A stretch of 13,795 nucleotides of DNA from contig JAEWAC010000365.1 of NCBI GenBank assembly GCA_023391895.1, positions 1 to 13,795 on the forward strand, written 5' to 3'. The position numbers and the translations under genes are program-made. This DNA is from Bacteroidota bacterium (lineage in GTDB: Bacteria; Bacteroidota; Bacteroidia; Chitinophagales; Chitinophagaceae). This document shows, piece by piece, positions 1 to 6,877 of the stretch (positions are counted from its first letter, which is position 1; every line of letters begins with the position of its first letter). The notes under the pieces were generated by a model. The model searched no databases and was not told the DNA's origin. It saw only the letters and a list, made by a program, of their open reading frames with translations.

Positions 1-2
1 GG

Positions 3-761
3 GTGTACCCGGTTTCTTTTTTCCAGGCTTTCAAGGCGGTGCTTTCCGGTGTGTCGTTTTCGGTAACCATGCCCAACCGTATGGGCGAGTATGCCGGCCG
101 TATGCTGTACCTGCCGGAGGGCAGCCGGCTCAAAACCATTGCGGTGGCCATGGTGGGCAGCATCAGCCAGTTGTGGATGACGCTGGTATCGGGCGGGGCA
201 GGTTTGTTGGTGTTAAAAGAAGATTTGCTGCAGGCCGGGCTGCTCAGCGACATTTGGTACCGCATTGTTTTGGGCGGTGTGGTGGCGGTGGTGCTGATCT
301 TAACACTTCTTTATTTTGGCGTGCCCGCCCTGGGCAAGTGGATCGAAAAATGGTTTGCCAGCAGCCGGTACCTCTATTTGATCCAATCTTTGAAAACATT
401 TAACGTGCAACTTTTGCTTTTCCTTTTACTTCTTTCTTTTTTGCGTTATATCGTCTTTGTGAGTCAGTACTTTTTACTTTTTTCCCTTTTTGAAGTCCAT
501 GTACCGGCCCCGGTGGTGTGGAGCGTGATGAGCGTGGTGTTTTTAACCATGGCAGTGGTACCCACGGTGGCCCTGGTGGAAATTGGCCTGAAGGGCAAGA
601 TAAGCCTGCAACTGATGGGGCTGTTTACGGTCAATGGACTGGGGGTGGTGTTAACATCGGTGACCGTCTGGTTCATTAATTTGATAGTGCCGGCACTGGC
701 CGGGAGTATATTAATTTTGGGAATCAAAGTTTTTAAGCGAAAGCATGAAACAACCGTTTAG
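3..761 (+). CDS. Flippase-like / LPG-synthase-TM family membrane protein (C-terminal part)
   Basis: The gene is cut by the window edge; the GTG at base 3 is only the first in-frame codon and should not be read as the start. The visible 252 residues are almost entirely hydrophobic, with about six membrane segments. Near the N-terminal end is P-N-R-x-G-E (in TMPNRMGEYAGR), which resembles the PxRxGE signature of the PF03706 family (lysylphosphatidylglycerol synthase transmembrane region, UPF0104, AglD-like). Members usually have around 300-340 residues, so roughly the first quarter is missing. Relatives lie in the inner membrane and are thought to move or handle lipid-linked substrates. The substrate here cannot be told, because no soluble aminoacyl-transferase domain follows the membrane part. 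The last 17 bases overlap the start of the DUF3108 gene, so the two are probably co-translated. Family call fairly sure; function unknown. Confidence 0.85.
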   Translation: MYPVSFFQAFKAVLSGVSFSVTMPNRMGEYAGRMLYLPEGSRLKTIAVAMVGSISQLWMTLVSGGAGLLVLKEDLLQAGLLSDIWYRIVLGGVVAVVLILTLLYFGVPALGKWIEKWFASSRYLYLIQSLKTFNVQLLLFLLLLSFLRYIVFVSQYFLLFSLFEVHVPAPVVWSVMSVVFLTMAVVPTVALVEIGLKGKISLQLMGLFTVNGLGVVLTSVTVWFINLIVPALAGSILILGIKVFKRKHETTV

Positions 762-1560
762 ATATATTTTAATTTTTCTGCTCAGTACCTGTGGAATCAG
801 CCTGAAGGCCGGCGTACCGGCAGCAGATTTTTGCAACGTACGCAATACGGCATTTACGCATGGCGAAGAAATTTCTTTTCACGTGTACTATGCGGTGGCC
901 GGCATTTATGTCAATGCCGGCTCCGCCACCTTTTCCAATACCTTGTCGCGGTATAACGGCAAGCCGGTCTACCACGTGATTGGTGATGGAAAAACCCATC
1001 CTTCCTACGACTGGATCTATAAAGTGAGGGACAAGTACGAGACTTTTATCGATACCGCTACCTTACAGCCGCTGCGCTTTATTCGCAATGTGCAGGAAGG
1101 TAATTATAAGAAATACGAGAACGTTACGTTTAACCGGATGGCCAATACCGCCATTACCTCTAATGGCGTGTACAAAGTACCGGCCTGTGTGCAGGATGTG
1201 TTAAGCTCTATTTACTATGCCCGCAATATTGACTTTAATAAATACAAGCCCGGCGACCAGATTCCTTTTTCCATGTTTCTGGACGACGAACTGTACAACA
1301 TGTACATCCGTTACCTGGGCAAGGAAGATATCAAAACCAAGTATGGTAAGTTCAGGGCCATCAAGTTCAAGCCCCTCCTGATCAAGGGAACCATTTTTGA
1401 AGGCGGCGAAAAAATGACCGTGTGGGTGAGCGACGACGCCAATAAAATACCGGTACGCATTGAAAGTCCCATTACAGTAGGCAGCGTAAAGGTGGACATG
1501 ATGGGCTACAAAAACCTGCGCTATCCGCTTACCTCGTTAAGAAAAGTACGGGGCAGTTAG
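745..1560 (+). CDS. DUF3108 domain-containing exported protein
   Basis: The product has 271 residues. It begins with a basic tip and a hydrophobic stretch (about residues 5-20) that looks like a Sec signal peptide, probably cut after LKA near residue 22, so the mature protein should be periplasmic. The rest, with strand-rich stretches such as FHVYYAVAGIYVNAGSATF, DKYETFIDTATLQPLRF and KMTVWVSDDANKIPVRIESP, fits the DUF3108 family (PF11306), common in Bacteroidota and Proteobacteria and of unknown biochemical role. The ATG at 745 overlaps the end of the upstream membrane-protein gene by 17 bp, which points to one transcript and coupled translation. No catalytic motif is visible. An envelope or lipid-related role is only guessed from the neighbour. 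Confidence 0.88.
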   Translation: MKQPFRYILIFLLSTCGISLKAGVPAADFCNVRNTAFTHGEEISFHVYYAVAGIYVNAGSATFSNTLSRYNGKPVYHVIGDGKTHPSYDWIYKVRDKYETFIDTATLQPLRFIRNVQEGNYKKYENVTFNRMANTAITSNGVYKVPACVQDVLSSIYYARNIDFNKYKPGDQIPFSMFLDDELYNMYIRYLGKEDIKTKYGKFRAIKFKPLLIKGTIFEGGEKMTVWVSDDANKIPVRIESPITVGSVKVDMMGYKNLRYPLTSLRKVRGS

Positions 1561-1722
1561 TGCGGGGCCTGCTGCTCCCTATCTGGTGAAGCGGAGCCAT
1601 GAAAAAGGTAAAATGTAAAATGAAAAAGAAGGAGGAGTATGGGCGTTTGAACCATTGGCCCTCCCCGGTGAAGCGGGCGACCAGGCAGCAGTTCTCTTTC
1701 AGCTTTAGAATTGACACATGGG

Positions 1723-1817
1723 TTTTTGAACCTTTTTTCGGCTAAGGATATAGACGTCATCTTCTTTAAAAGTCCATATGCAACACAACGTATCTCTACC
1801 CTTCAACTCTTTCAAAA
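1723..1817 (-). repeat. Left arm of 95-bp inverted repeat (IR-A)
   Basis: The reverse complement of this segment matches 4446-4540 at 94 of 95 positions without gaps; the one difference is A versus G in GAT(A/G)CGTTG. Weaker similarity extends outward to about 1703-1828 and 4435-4560. The pair flanks the MFS-MBL operon. The arm itself starts, ends and is punctuated by the CATATGG...TTTTGAAAG half-palindrome. Confidence 0.95.
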
Positions 1818-1838
1818 ACCCATATCGGAAAGTTGACC

Positions 1839-1856
1839 GTTGGTAGTTGATCGTTG
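1839..1856 (-). repeat. 18-bp word inverted relative to 4702-4719
   Basis: GTTGGTAGTTGATCGTTG is the exact reverse complement of CAACGATCAACTACCAAC at 4702-4719. It lies 21 bases beyond the IR-A arm here and 161 bases beyond it on the other side, so the two gaps share more than one inverted module but with different spacing. Confidence 0.85.
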
Positions 1857-2014
1857 TTCGTCAGAAGGTCTTTCAAGATCCCATACTGCACCTCTATCTG
1901 GGAGATCCGCGATCCTACTACTTCAAAAAACCATATTGGTTGTGCAGGAAGGGCTGGGTGAAAACAGCACCAGGGTCGCTGTTGATTAGGGCTGTGTTAT
2001 GATCAGGCTGCTTG

Positions 2015-2052
2015 AAAGGTTATAACCTTTGAGATCCCTCCTTCGTCGGGAT
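2015..2052. repeat. Perfect 16-bp palindrome followed by small hairpin
   Basis: AAAGGTTATAACCTTT (2015-2030) is a perfect dyad. It is followed at once by ATCCC-(9 nt)-GGGAT (2034-2052). It lies about 100 bases past the MBL stop codon on the minus strand. It could be a weak terminator, a protein-binding dyad, or part of the dispersed repeat content; sequence alone does not decide. Confidence 0.5.
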
Positions 2053-2158
2053 AACTGGGCAAGTGGCAGAAGGAAAACAATCATCTTGAAAGCGCAACAA
2101 TAAGAAAGGAGCCATTGCTTTCAAAACCCCATACGGCATTCGTTTTTCATTTTGCATT

Positions 2159-3025
2159 TCACACCACTTCCTGCAGCGTAAAATACTGCCCGGGCCGGAT
2201 GCCTTTTTCCGTTTCCTGCAGCGTGCAGCACTCGTGCCGGGCATCGTGTTCAAAAAATAAAATGTAGTTGTTGTCCAGTGCTTCCTGTAAAAACTTTTTC
2301 TTTTCGCTGAGCGTGGTCAGCGGGAACATGTCGTACGCCATGACGTACGGCAGGGGAATGTGCCCGGCCGAAGGCAACAGGTCGGCCATGTACACAATGG
2401 TTTTGTCTTTATAGGAAATCTGCGGCAGCATCATGCTTTCGGTATGGCCGCAGACAAAGCGGATGGAAATGTTGTCGGTAAAATCGATTGAAGGCAAAAA
2501 GTCAATGTTCTGGTGGTGCGGTGCTTCTACAAACTTGAGTTGCCCGCTTTGCTGGATGGGTAAAATGTTTTCGGTTAAAAAAGAAGCCTTTTCGCGGTCA
2601 TTGGGTGCGGTAGCCCACTCCCAGTGCTTGCTGTTGCTCCAGTAAGTGGCGTTTTTAAAAGCCGGCACCAACTGGCCGCCCTGGCGGATAATGGAGCCGC
2701 CGCAGTGGTCAAAATGCAGGTGCGTTAAAAAAACATCGGTAATATCATCGCGGTGAAAGCCGTGCTGTTTCAAAGAAATGTCCAGGGTGGCATCGCCGTG
2801 CAAATAATAATGGCTGAAAAATTTAGCGTCCTGTTTATCACCAATGCCGTTGTCTATCAATATCAGCCGGCCCTCGTCTTCTATCAGCAGGCAGCGCATG
2901 GCCCAGGAGCACAGGTTGTTATCGTCGGCCGGGTTGATCTTGTTCCAGATAGTTTTGGGTACAACGCCAAACATGGCGCCGCCGTCCAGCTTAAAATTTC
3001 CGGTTTCTATGGTATACAGGTTCAT
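2159..3025 (-). CDS. MBL-fold metallo-hydrolase (lactonase-like, YtnP/AttM type)
   Basis: The product has 288 residues and no signal peptide, so it is likely cytoplasmic. It shows a full metallo-beta-lactamase metal site: HLHFDH (H102, H104, D106, H107), H194 in CGHTES, D215 in ADLLP, and H260 in FFEHDAR. The N-terminal GGAMFGVVPKTIW stretch is typical of the branch that includes YtnP-like and N-acyl-homoserine-lactone lactonases, so a di-zinc ester or lactone hydrolase is likely; the substrate is unknown. I chose the ATG at 3025 because it overlaps the MFS stop codon as ATGA and begins the conserved N-terminus; the open frame continues further upstream, but only as a shadow of the MFS gene. 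The overlap implies coupled translation with the transporter. No truncation is seen. Confidence 0.92.
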   Translation of the reverse strand: MNLYTIETGNFKLDGGAMFGVVPKTIWNKINPADDNNLCSWAMRCLLIEDEGRLILIDNGIGDKQDAKFFSHYYLHGDATLDISLKQHGFHRDDITDVFLTHLHFDHCGGSIIRQGGQLVPAFKNATYWSNSKHWEWATAPNDREKASFLTENILPIQQSGQLKFVEAPHHQNIDFLPSIDFTDNISIRFVCGHTESMMLPQISYKDKTIVYMADLLPSAGHIPLPYVMAYDMFPLTTLSEKKKFLQEALDNNYILFFEHDARHECCTLQETEKGIRPGQYFTLQEVV

Positions 3026-4305
3026 GCTGCAACTAAGGGTTTTCTTTTCATTTGAACAAATAATAACAACACGCCGCCGATGATAAAATACACCATCAGG
3101 GCCAGCACCGAGTTGCGCATACCGCCAAAGGCCTCGGCCACATAGCCAAACGACAGTGTACCCAAAAAGGTGCCCAGCCTTTCGCACACATCATAAAAGC
3201 TAAAGTAGGAGGCTGTATCCTTGGTAGGCGGCAGCAGCTTGGAATAGGTAGAGCGGGAAAGCGACTGCACCCCGCCCATGACCAGGCCTACCGTAAATGC
3301 CAGGCCATAAAACTGCATGGGGGTTTGAACAAAATAGGCGCAGATGCAGATGACGATCCAGATCAGAATGATAACGCCCAGGGTAAAAATATTGCTGGTG
3401 CGCTGCGACAGCCGGGAAAATAGCAGGGCGCCCAAAATGGCCACCAGCTGAATGATCACCAGCGTAATGATCAGCGCAGACCCTTCCATACCTATTTCAT
3501 CGGCCGCAAAATAAGTGGCCAGGTACATAACGGTTTGCACCCCCATGTTGTAAAAGAAAAAGCTTCTTAAAAACCGCTTGGTAACCGGGGTGTGCTGCAA
3601 CTGTTTCCATACCTTTTTTAACTCGTAAAAGCCGTTGATAAGAATGTTGTGTTCCGGGTGCTGGGTAGAGGGCCGGGAGGGAGGCAGTCGTTTGAACGTA
3701 ATTTGTGCAAAGCCGGCCCACCACAGGCCTACCGCCAAAAAGGTAAGCCGCACCGGCCAGCTGCCCCAGCCCAGGTTCAGGTTATCGTTGAGCATGATAA
3801 ACGCCAGCGAAACCACCATCAGCAGCACGCTGCCTATATACCCCAGGGCAAAGCCTTTGGCGCTTACCCGGTCCTGGTCTTCCTCGGCCGCTATTTCGGG
3901 CAGGTAGGCATTGTAAAACACAATGCTGCCGGCAAAGCCAATCGAGCCAATGATGGAGCAGATCAGGCCCAGCGCTATGGTGTCTTTGGTTAAAAACACC
4001 AGGCCCATGCAGGCGGCCGAGCCCAGGTAGCAGAAAAACTGCATGAATCTTTTTTTGTTGCCTTTATAGTCGGCAATGGAAGAAAGGATGGGGGAAAGAA
4101 AGGCAATGATCAGAAACGAAAAAGCCACGGCATAGGAAGCCAGCGCCGACCGCTCAAAGGTTCTGCCCAAAAACGGCACCTGCGCGGGGGCAATGGCGGT
4201 AAAATAAGTAGGAAAAATGGTGGTGGTGATGATGAGGGAATAAGCACTGTTAGCCCAGTCGTACATGGCCCAGGCATTGATAACTTTTTTAGGCGCTGTT
4301 TGCAT
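3022..4305 (-). CDS. MFS transporter, Atg22-like / UMF1 family
   Basis: The product has 427 residues and about 12 hydrophobic segments, the usual MFS size. The N-terminus INAWAMYDWANSAYSLIITTTIFP carries the D-W-A-N-S-A-Y signature of the UMF1 family (vacuole effluxer Atg22-like, PF11700). A second conserved stretch, MGGVQSLSRSTYSKLLP, follows in the second half. The yeast relative exports amino acids from the vacuole; the bacterial substrates are not established. The protein belongs in the inner membrane. The stop TGA overlaps the ATG of the MBL gene by four bases, so the two form one translational unit, and the hydrolase may act on what the transporter carries (inference). A -7-type box lies 20 bases upstream of the start codon. 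Confidence 0.93.
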   Translation of the reverse strand: MQTAPKKVINAWAMYDWANSAYSLIITTTIFPTYFTAIAPAQVPFLGRTFERSALASYAVAFSFLIIAFLSPILSSIADYKGNKKRFMQFFCYLGSAACMGLVFLTKDTIALGLICSIIGSIGFAGSIVFYNAYLPEIAAEEDQDRVSAKGFALGYIGSVLLMVVSLAFIMLNDNLNLGWGSWPVRLTFLAVGLWWAGFAQITFKRLPPSRPSTQHPEHNILINGFYELKKVWKQLQHTPVTKRFLRSFFFYNMGVQTVMYLATYFAADEIGMEGSALIITLVIIQLVAILGALLFSRLSQRTSNIFTLGVIILIWIVICICAYFVQTPMQFYGLAFTVGLVMGGVQSLSRSTYSKLLPPTKDTASYFSFYDVCERLGTFLGTLSFGYVAEAFGGMRNSVLALMVYFIIGGVLLLFVQMKRKPLVAA

Positions 4306-4324
4306 CCGCAGTTTGATTGAAGTA

Positions 4325-4332
4325 CAAACATA
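4325..4332 (-). promoter_or_regulatory. Candidate -7 box for the MFS-MBL operon
   Basis: Read on the minus strand this is TATGTTTG, a full match to the Bacteroidota -7 consensus TAnnTTTG. It would place the transcript start about 10-15 bases before the MFS start codon. I see no convincing -33 TTTG/TTG at the right distance, so confidence is limited. Confidence 0.45.
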
Positions 4333-4445
4333 AAAAAAGACAGCAGGATGTAGGGCGAAGAAGTTTAAGGTTTAAAGTCTAAAGTTCAATCACAGATTTC
4401 GCGGATTTGAAAAGGATTTCACAGATTGGTAAAAAGCCTATGGGG

Positions 4446-4540
4446 TTTTGAAAGAGTTGAAGGGTAGAGATGCGTTGTGTTGCATATGGACTTTTAAAGA
4501 AGATGACGTCTATATCCTTAGCCGAAAAAAGGTTCAAAAA
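4446..4540 (+). repeat. Right arm of 95-bp inverted repeat (IR-A)
   Basis: 94 of 95 bases match the reverse complement of 1723-1817. It runs from TTTTGAAAGAGTTGAAGG to CGAAAAAAGGTTCAAAAA. It lies about 140 bases upstream of the MFS start codon, while the left arm lies about 340 bases beyond the MBL stop. Confidence 0.95.
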
Positions 4541-4581
4541 CCATACGTCAATTCCAATGCTGAAATTATGATCTAATGTTC

Positions 4582-4620
4582 GGCCTCCCTCTCCACCGGG
4601 GAGGGACTGAGGGAGGGGCC
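4582..4620. repeat. GC-rich imperfect hairpin
   Basis: GGCCTCCCT (4582-4590) pairs with AGGGAGGGGCC (4610-4620), with a two-base bulge, around an inner CTCC-ACCGG-GGAG stem-loop (4591-4603). The lipoprotein gene ends about 160 bases away on the minus strand, so a role as a distal terminator is possible. It may equally be a dispersed intergenic hairpin: a related CCCTCCCCGGTGAAGCGG lies at 1661-1678. Confidence 0.6.
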
Positions 4621-4753
4621 TCGATGAGGTTTTGAAACAATCGGATCATAAATTTCGCCGCTTGAAAAGCTATATGGGTTTTTGAAAGACTTGTCGTCGG
4701 TCAACGATCAACTACCAACTTTCCATTATGGTCTTTCAATGAAGCTTGCCCTT

Positions 4754-4783
4754 CCGTCAACTGTCATCTGTCCACCGTCAACT
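4754..4783. repeat. Short tandem CCGTCAACT words, 21-bp period
   Basis: CCGTCAACT occurs at 4754-4762 and 4775-4783, separated by a similar CTGTCATCT-type word. The second copy overlaps the TAG stop codon of the lipoprotein gene, so the repeat reaches the coding end. Confidence 0.6.
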
Positions 4784-5609
4784 AATAGGGCTCAGGTGTT
4801 TCTTCGGCGGTTGTAGGCAGCGCTTCGCTGCTGTTGCCGGGCGAGGCGGCGGCCTGTTCCTGCACGGCGTCTTTTTCCTCTTCGGACAGGTCGGCCAGGA
4901 CCTCCAGGTCTTTCAGCTCAAAACTGGTTAAAAAGGCATGGGTTTTCTGGCCGTTGAAAACGCCCTGTCCAATAAAGTACTTGTAAATTTTGAAAAGTGA
5001 TATAAACTGGTCCCGGTCTTCGTTTAAAACGGTTTCATCCACCAGGAACCGAACGCTATATTCGTCCCCCGTTTTGTGCAGCAGGATGTCGATATCTGTG
5101 TGGCCGTTGAAATAGCCGGTCTGTGCCAGAAAGTCGCTCAGGTTCTGGACTTCGGCTTCAGCAATGCCGTTGGGGTTGTAAAGCACCCGGCTTTTGTCAT
5201 TGGCTTTTACAATGGCGATATCGCCAACGGCTTCCAGGTCGTTCAGGCCATCGTCGGCCAGAATGATTTTTGTTTTGGCGCCGGCAAATACATTTTGTGC
5301 CATTGGCTCCTGCAGGTACCAGAAAAAGCGCTGGTAAAAAGCCTTGTCCCTGGCCACTTCTTCTTCGTCTACCACCATTTTTACCACATAGGAGGCCTCG
5401 TCTTTCAGCAGTTGTACTGTGCTGGCTTTGGTGCTGTCAAAATAACCCGACTGCCATAAAAAAGCACCCAGCCGTTGAGCGTCGGCTTCGGTGACGCCGC
5501 TGCCTTTGTAGTAGATTTCGTTATGGTGGAAGGCTATTTTTTTGCCGTAGTTGTTGCAGGCGGTCAGCAAAAGCATAGCCGTTGCTACTGTCCATAGCAG
5601 TCTGGTCAT
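4782..5609 (-). CDS. Lipoprotein with two tandem 110-residue repeats, unknown function
   Basis: The product has 275 residues. Its N-terminus has a hydrophobic signal ending in the lipobox LLTAC, so Cys18 should be lipidated and the protein anchored in the envelope. Residues 32-131 and 142-241 are a gapless internal duplication with a period of exactly 110: I count 33 identities in 100, including GYF (55-57/165-167), VDE (80-82/190-192), VFxG (107-110/217-220) and DLE (124-126/234-236). The C-terminal tail (about 242-275) is acidic and Pro/Ala-rich and probably disordered. I do not recognise a named domain and see no catalytic motif. It starts 47 bases after uppP on the same strand, so it is probably the last gene of the ftsX operon. 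Confidence 0.85.
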   Translation of the reverse strand: MTRLLWTVATAMLLLTACNNYGKKIAFHHNEIYYKGSGVTEADAQRLGAFLWQSGYFDSTKASTVQLLKDEASYVVKMVVDEEEVARDKAFYQRFFWYLQEPMAQNVFAGAKTKIILADDGLNDLEAVGDIAIVKANDKSRVLYNPNGIAEAEVQNLSDFLAQTGYFNGHTDIDILLHKTGDEYSVRFLVDETVLNEDRDQFISLFKIYKYFIGQGVFNGQKTHAFLTSFELKDLEVLADLSEEEKDAVQEQAAASPGNSSEALPTTAEETPEPY

Positions 5610-5656
5610 GTTGGTTCGGGGTTTAGTAAAAGGCTAATATAAAGGAAAACTATTAT

Positions 5657-6523
5657 TTATTGAACCGTATCGGTCAGCAGCAGTATCAATAATATTATAC
5701 CCGCTACAATGCGGTAGATGCCAAATACCTTAAAGCCGTACTTTTTTAAGTAATTAATGAAAAACTTGATGGCCAGTATCGCTACCACAAAGGCCACCAG
5801 GTTGCCCACAATAAAAGCCTGAGTGTTTTCGGTAGAAGCCGTAATCAGTTCGTAGCCCAGGCAGGGCTGGCCGCCGTTTTCCCACTTTTTCAGAAACAGG
5901 GTGTAGGCTGAGGCGGCAAACATGGTGGGTACCGCCAGGAAAAAAGAAAATTCAGCCGCAAAGTTGCGCGTAAGGCGTTGCTGCATGCCGCCGATAATAG
6001 AAGCAGCGCTGCGGCTCACCCCCGGTATCATGGCCAGGATTTGCCAGCAGCCGATTAAAAAAGATTTTTTATACGTTAGTTTTTCGTCTGCCTCAATCAG
6101 TTCGCTGCGGGTGGTTTCTGTGGCAAAAAGATCAGGTTTCCCTTTGCCCGGCTGCGGAAACCATTTATCAATAAACAATAAAACAATACCGCCCAGCAGC
6201 AGGGAGATGGCTACGGTAAGCGGGCTTTCCAGCATGGCTTCAATCTGTTCGTTAAACAAATAGCCCAGCAGCAAAGCGGGTATAACGCCTACAAGGAGCT
6301 TGGCGTAAAACTCCCATTTGTCAAACTGAAAAAACTTTTTCCAGTACAACACCACCACGGCCAGGATGGCGCCCAGTTGTATGGCCACGGTAAACAGCTT
6401 TACAAAATCGCCATGTACCCCCAAAAAGCTTTCTGCAATGATCATATGACCGGTGGAGGAAACAGGTAAAAACTCGGTCAGGCCTTCTACGATGGCTATA
6501 ATAATAGCTTCAATAATGGTCAT
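5657..6523 (-). CDS. uppP: Undecaprenyl-diphosphate phosphatase (UppP/BacA)
   Basis: The product has 288 residues and is very hydrophobic, with about eight membrane segments. It removes a phosphate from undecaprenyl pyrophosphate to recycle the lipid carrier of peptidoglycan and other surface polymers; loss or gain of activity changes bacitracin sensitivity. Both family signatures are intact: EGLTEFLPVSSTGH (E13, E17, S23, H26) and PGVSRSAASIIGG (167 onward, with catalytic Arg171). A hydrophilic insert (about residues 121-151) sits between them. It lies 26 bases after the DUF3098 gene on the same strand. In many Bacteroidota truB follows uppP; here the duplicated lipoprotein gene does instead. 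Confidence 0.97.
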   Translation of the reverse strand: MTIIEAIIIAIVEGLTEFLPVSSTGHMIIAESFLGVHGDFVKLFTVAIQLGAILAVVVLYWKKFFQFDKWEFYAKLLVGVIPALLLGYLFNEQIEAMLESPLTVAISLLLGGIVLLFIDKWFPQPGKGKPDLFATETTRSELIEADEKLTYKKSFLIGCWQILAMIPGVSRSAASIIGGMQQRLTRNFAAEFSFFLAVPTMFAASAYTLFLKKWENGGQPCLGYELITASTENTQAFIVGNLVAFVVAILAIKFFINYLKKYGFKVFGIYRIVAGIILLILLLTDTVQ

Positions 6524-6549
6524 TAACTGGAATTGGATATGTTAAAATC

Positions 6550-6837
6550 TTATACGTTCCTTTTCGGCTCACGAAACAGCGCATAGATTTCGATAGCCAG
6601 ACCTGCTAATATCAGTATGGGAGCAATGGTAATGCGGGTAGTGCTGTAGACTTCGTTGGGGTTAAAAACGTTGGGATCCTCGCTGCGGCCGCCGGCCATA
6701 AGCAAAAAGCCCAGGATCATAACTGCTGCACCAATCAGCATCCACACCAGGTTGCTTTTGTCAAACATGGAGCCGGTGCCGATGTGTTCTGTCGATTCTT
6801 TTTCCGTTACCGCCGTAGTGGTTCTTTTACTTTTCAT
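6550..6837 (-). CDS. DUF3098 family small membrane protein
   Basis: The product has 95 residues with two membrane segments (about 30-48 and 70-88). The stretch GFLLMAGGRSEDPNVFNPNEVYSTTRI matches the DUF3098 family (PF11297), typically found between ftsX and uppP in Bacteroidota. The first 24 residues are polar and Thr-rich. A second Met at position 24 (MFDKSN) lines up better with the usual family start, so the true start may be there; I kept the upstream ATG because it lies 40 bases after ftsX and leaves a normal spacing. Function unknown; co-occurrence suggests a link to division or envelope synthesis. Confidence 0.9.
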   Translation of the reverse strand: MKSKRTTTAVTEKESTEHIGTGSMFDKSNLVWMLIGAAVMILGFLLMAGGRSEDPNVFNPNEVYSTTRITIAPILILAGLAIEIYALFREPKRNV

Positions 6838-6877
6838 GTATCTAGCTTAAAGATGGAGCAAAATAAAGGTTTTCCGG

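Larger units (their letters stand above)
1561..2158. other. Repeat-rich gap between converging genes
   Basis: About 600 bases between the stop codons of the DUF3108 gene (plus) and the MBL gene (minus). I see no credible gene. It holds the left arm of the long inverted repeat (1723-1817), an 18-base word (1839-1856) that recurs inverted at 4702-4719, and half-palindromes of the CTTTCAAAAACCCATATGG type at 1717-1730 (minus), 1764-1780, 1809-1828, 1870-1886, 1921-1939 and 2118-2136 (plus). A perfect 16-base palindrome AAAGGTTATAACCTTT lies at 2015-2030, followed by a small hairpin (ATCCC 2034-2038 with GGGAT 2048-2052). A-rich stretches near 1600-1635 and 2137-2160 are low-complexity. Intrinsic terminators for both genes may be here, but none is clear. 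Confidence 0.7.
4306..4781. other. Repeat-rich gap upstream of the MFS operon
   Basis: A 476-base gap between the MFS start and the lipoprotein stop, with no credible gene. Reading left to right it contains a likely MFS promoter (4325-4332), a degenerate GTTTAAGGTTTAAAGTCTAA tract (4362-4381), a CACAGATTT/GCGGATTT/CACAGATT element (4391-4427), IR-A (4446-4540) with half-palindromes at 4437-4454, 4483-4499 and 4533-4547, a GC-rich hairpin (4582-4620), another half-palindrome (4670-4688), the 18-base word (4702-4719), and CCGTCAACT twice at a 21-base period (4754-4762, 4775-4783). The last copy covers the lipoprotein stop codon. The stretch reads as a patchwork of dispersed repeats. Confidence 0.7.

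Noticed and set aside
1600..1746. Small open frame of about 48 codons starting MKKVKCKMKKK
   Set aside because: It runs through low-complexity A-rich sequence and into the IR-A repeat, has no family resemblance, and looks accidental.
1764..2136. CRISPR-like array: short repeats separated by spacers of about 28-45 bases
   Set aside because: The repeats are only about 17 bases, vary in sequence and spacing, also occur in inverted orientation, and no cas gene is near.
3026..3187. N-terminal extension of the MBL hydrolase to an upstream ATG
   Set aside because: It lies wholly inside the end of the MFS gene, shows no conserved sequence, and the ATGA start at 3025 fits the family N-terminus.
1723..4540. 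Composite transposon carrying the MFS-MBL pair
   Set aside because: No transposase, no IS-like ends, and the surrounding repeats also occur elsewhere in the window without cargo.
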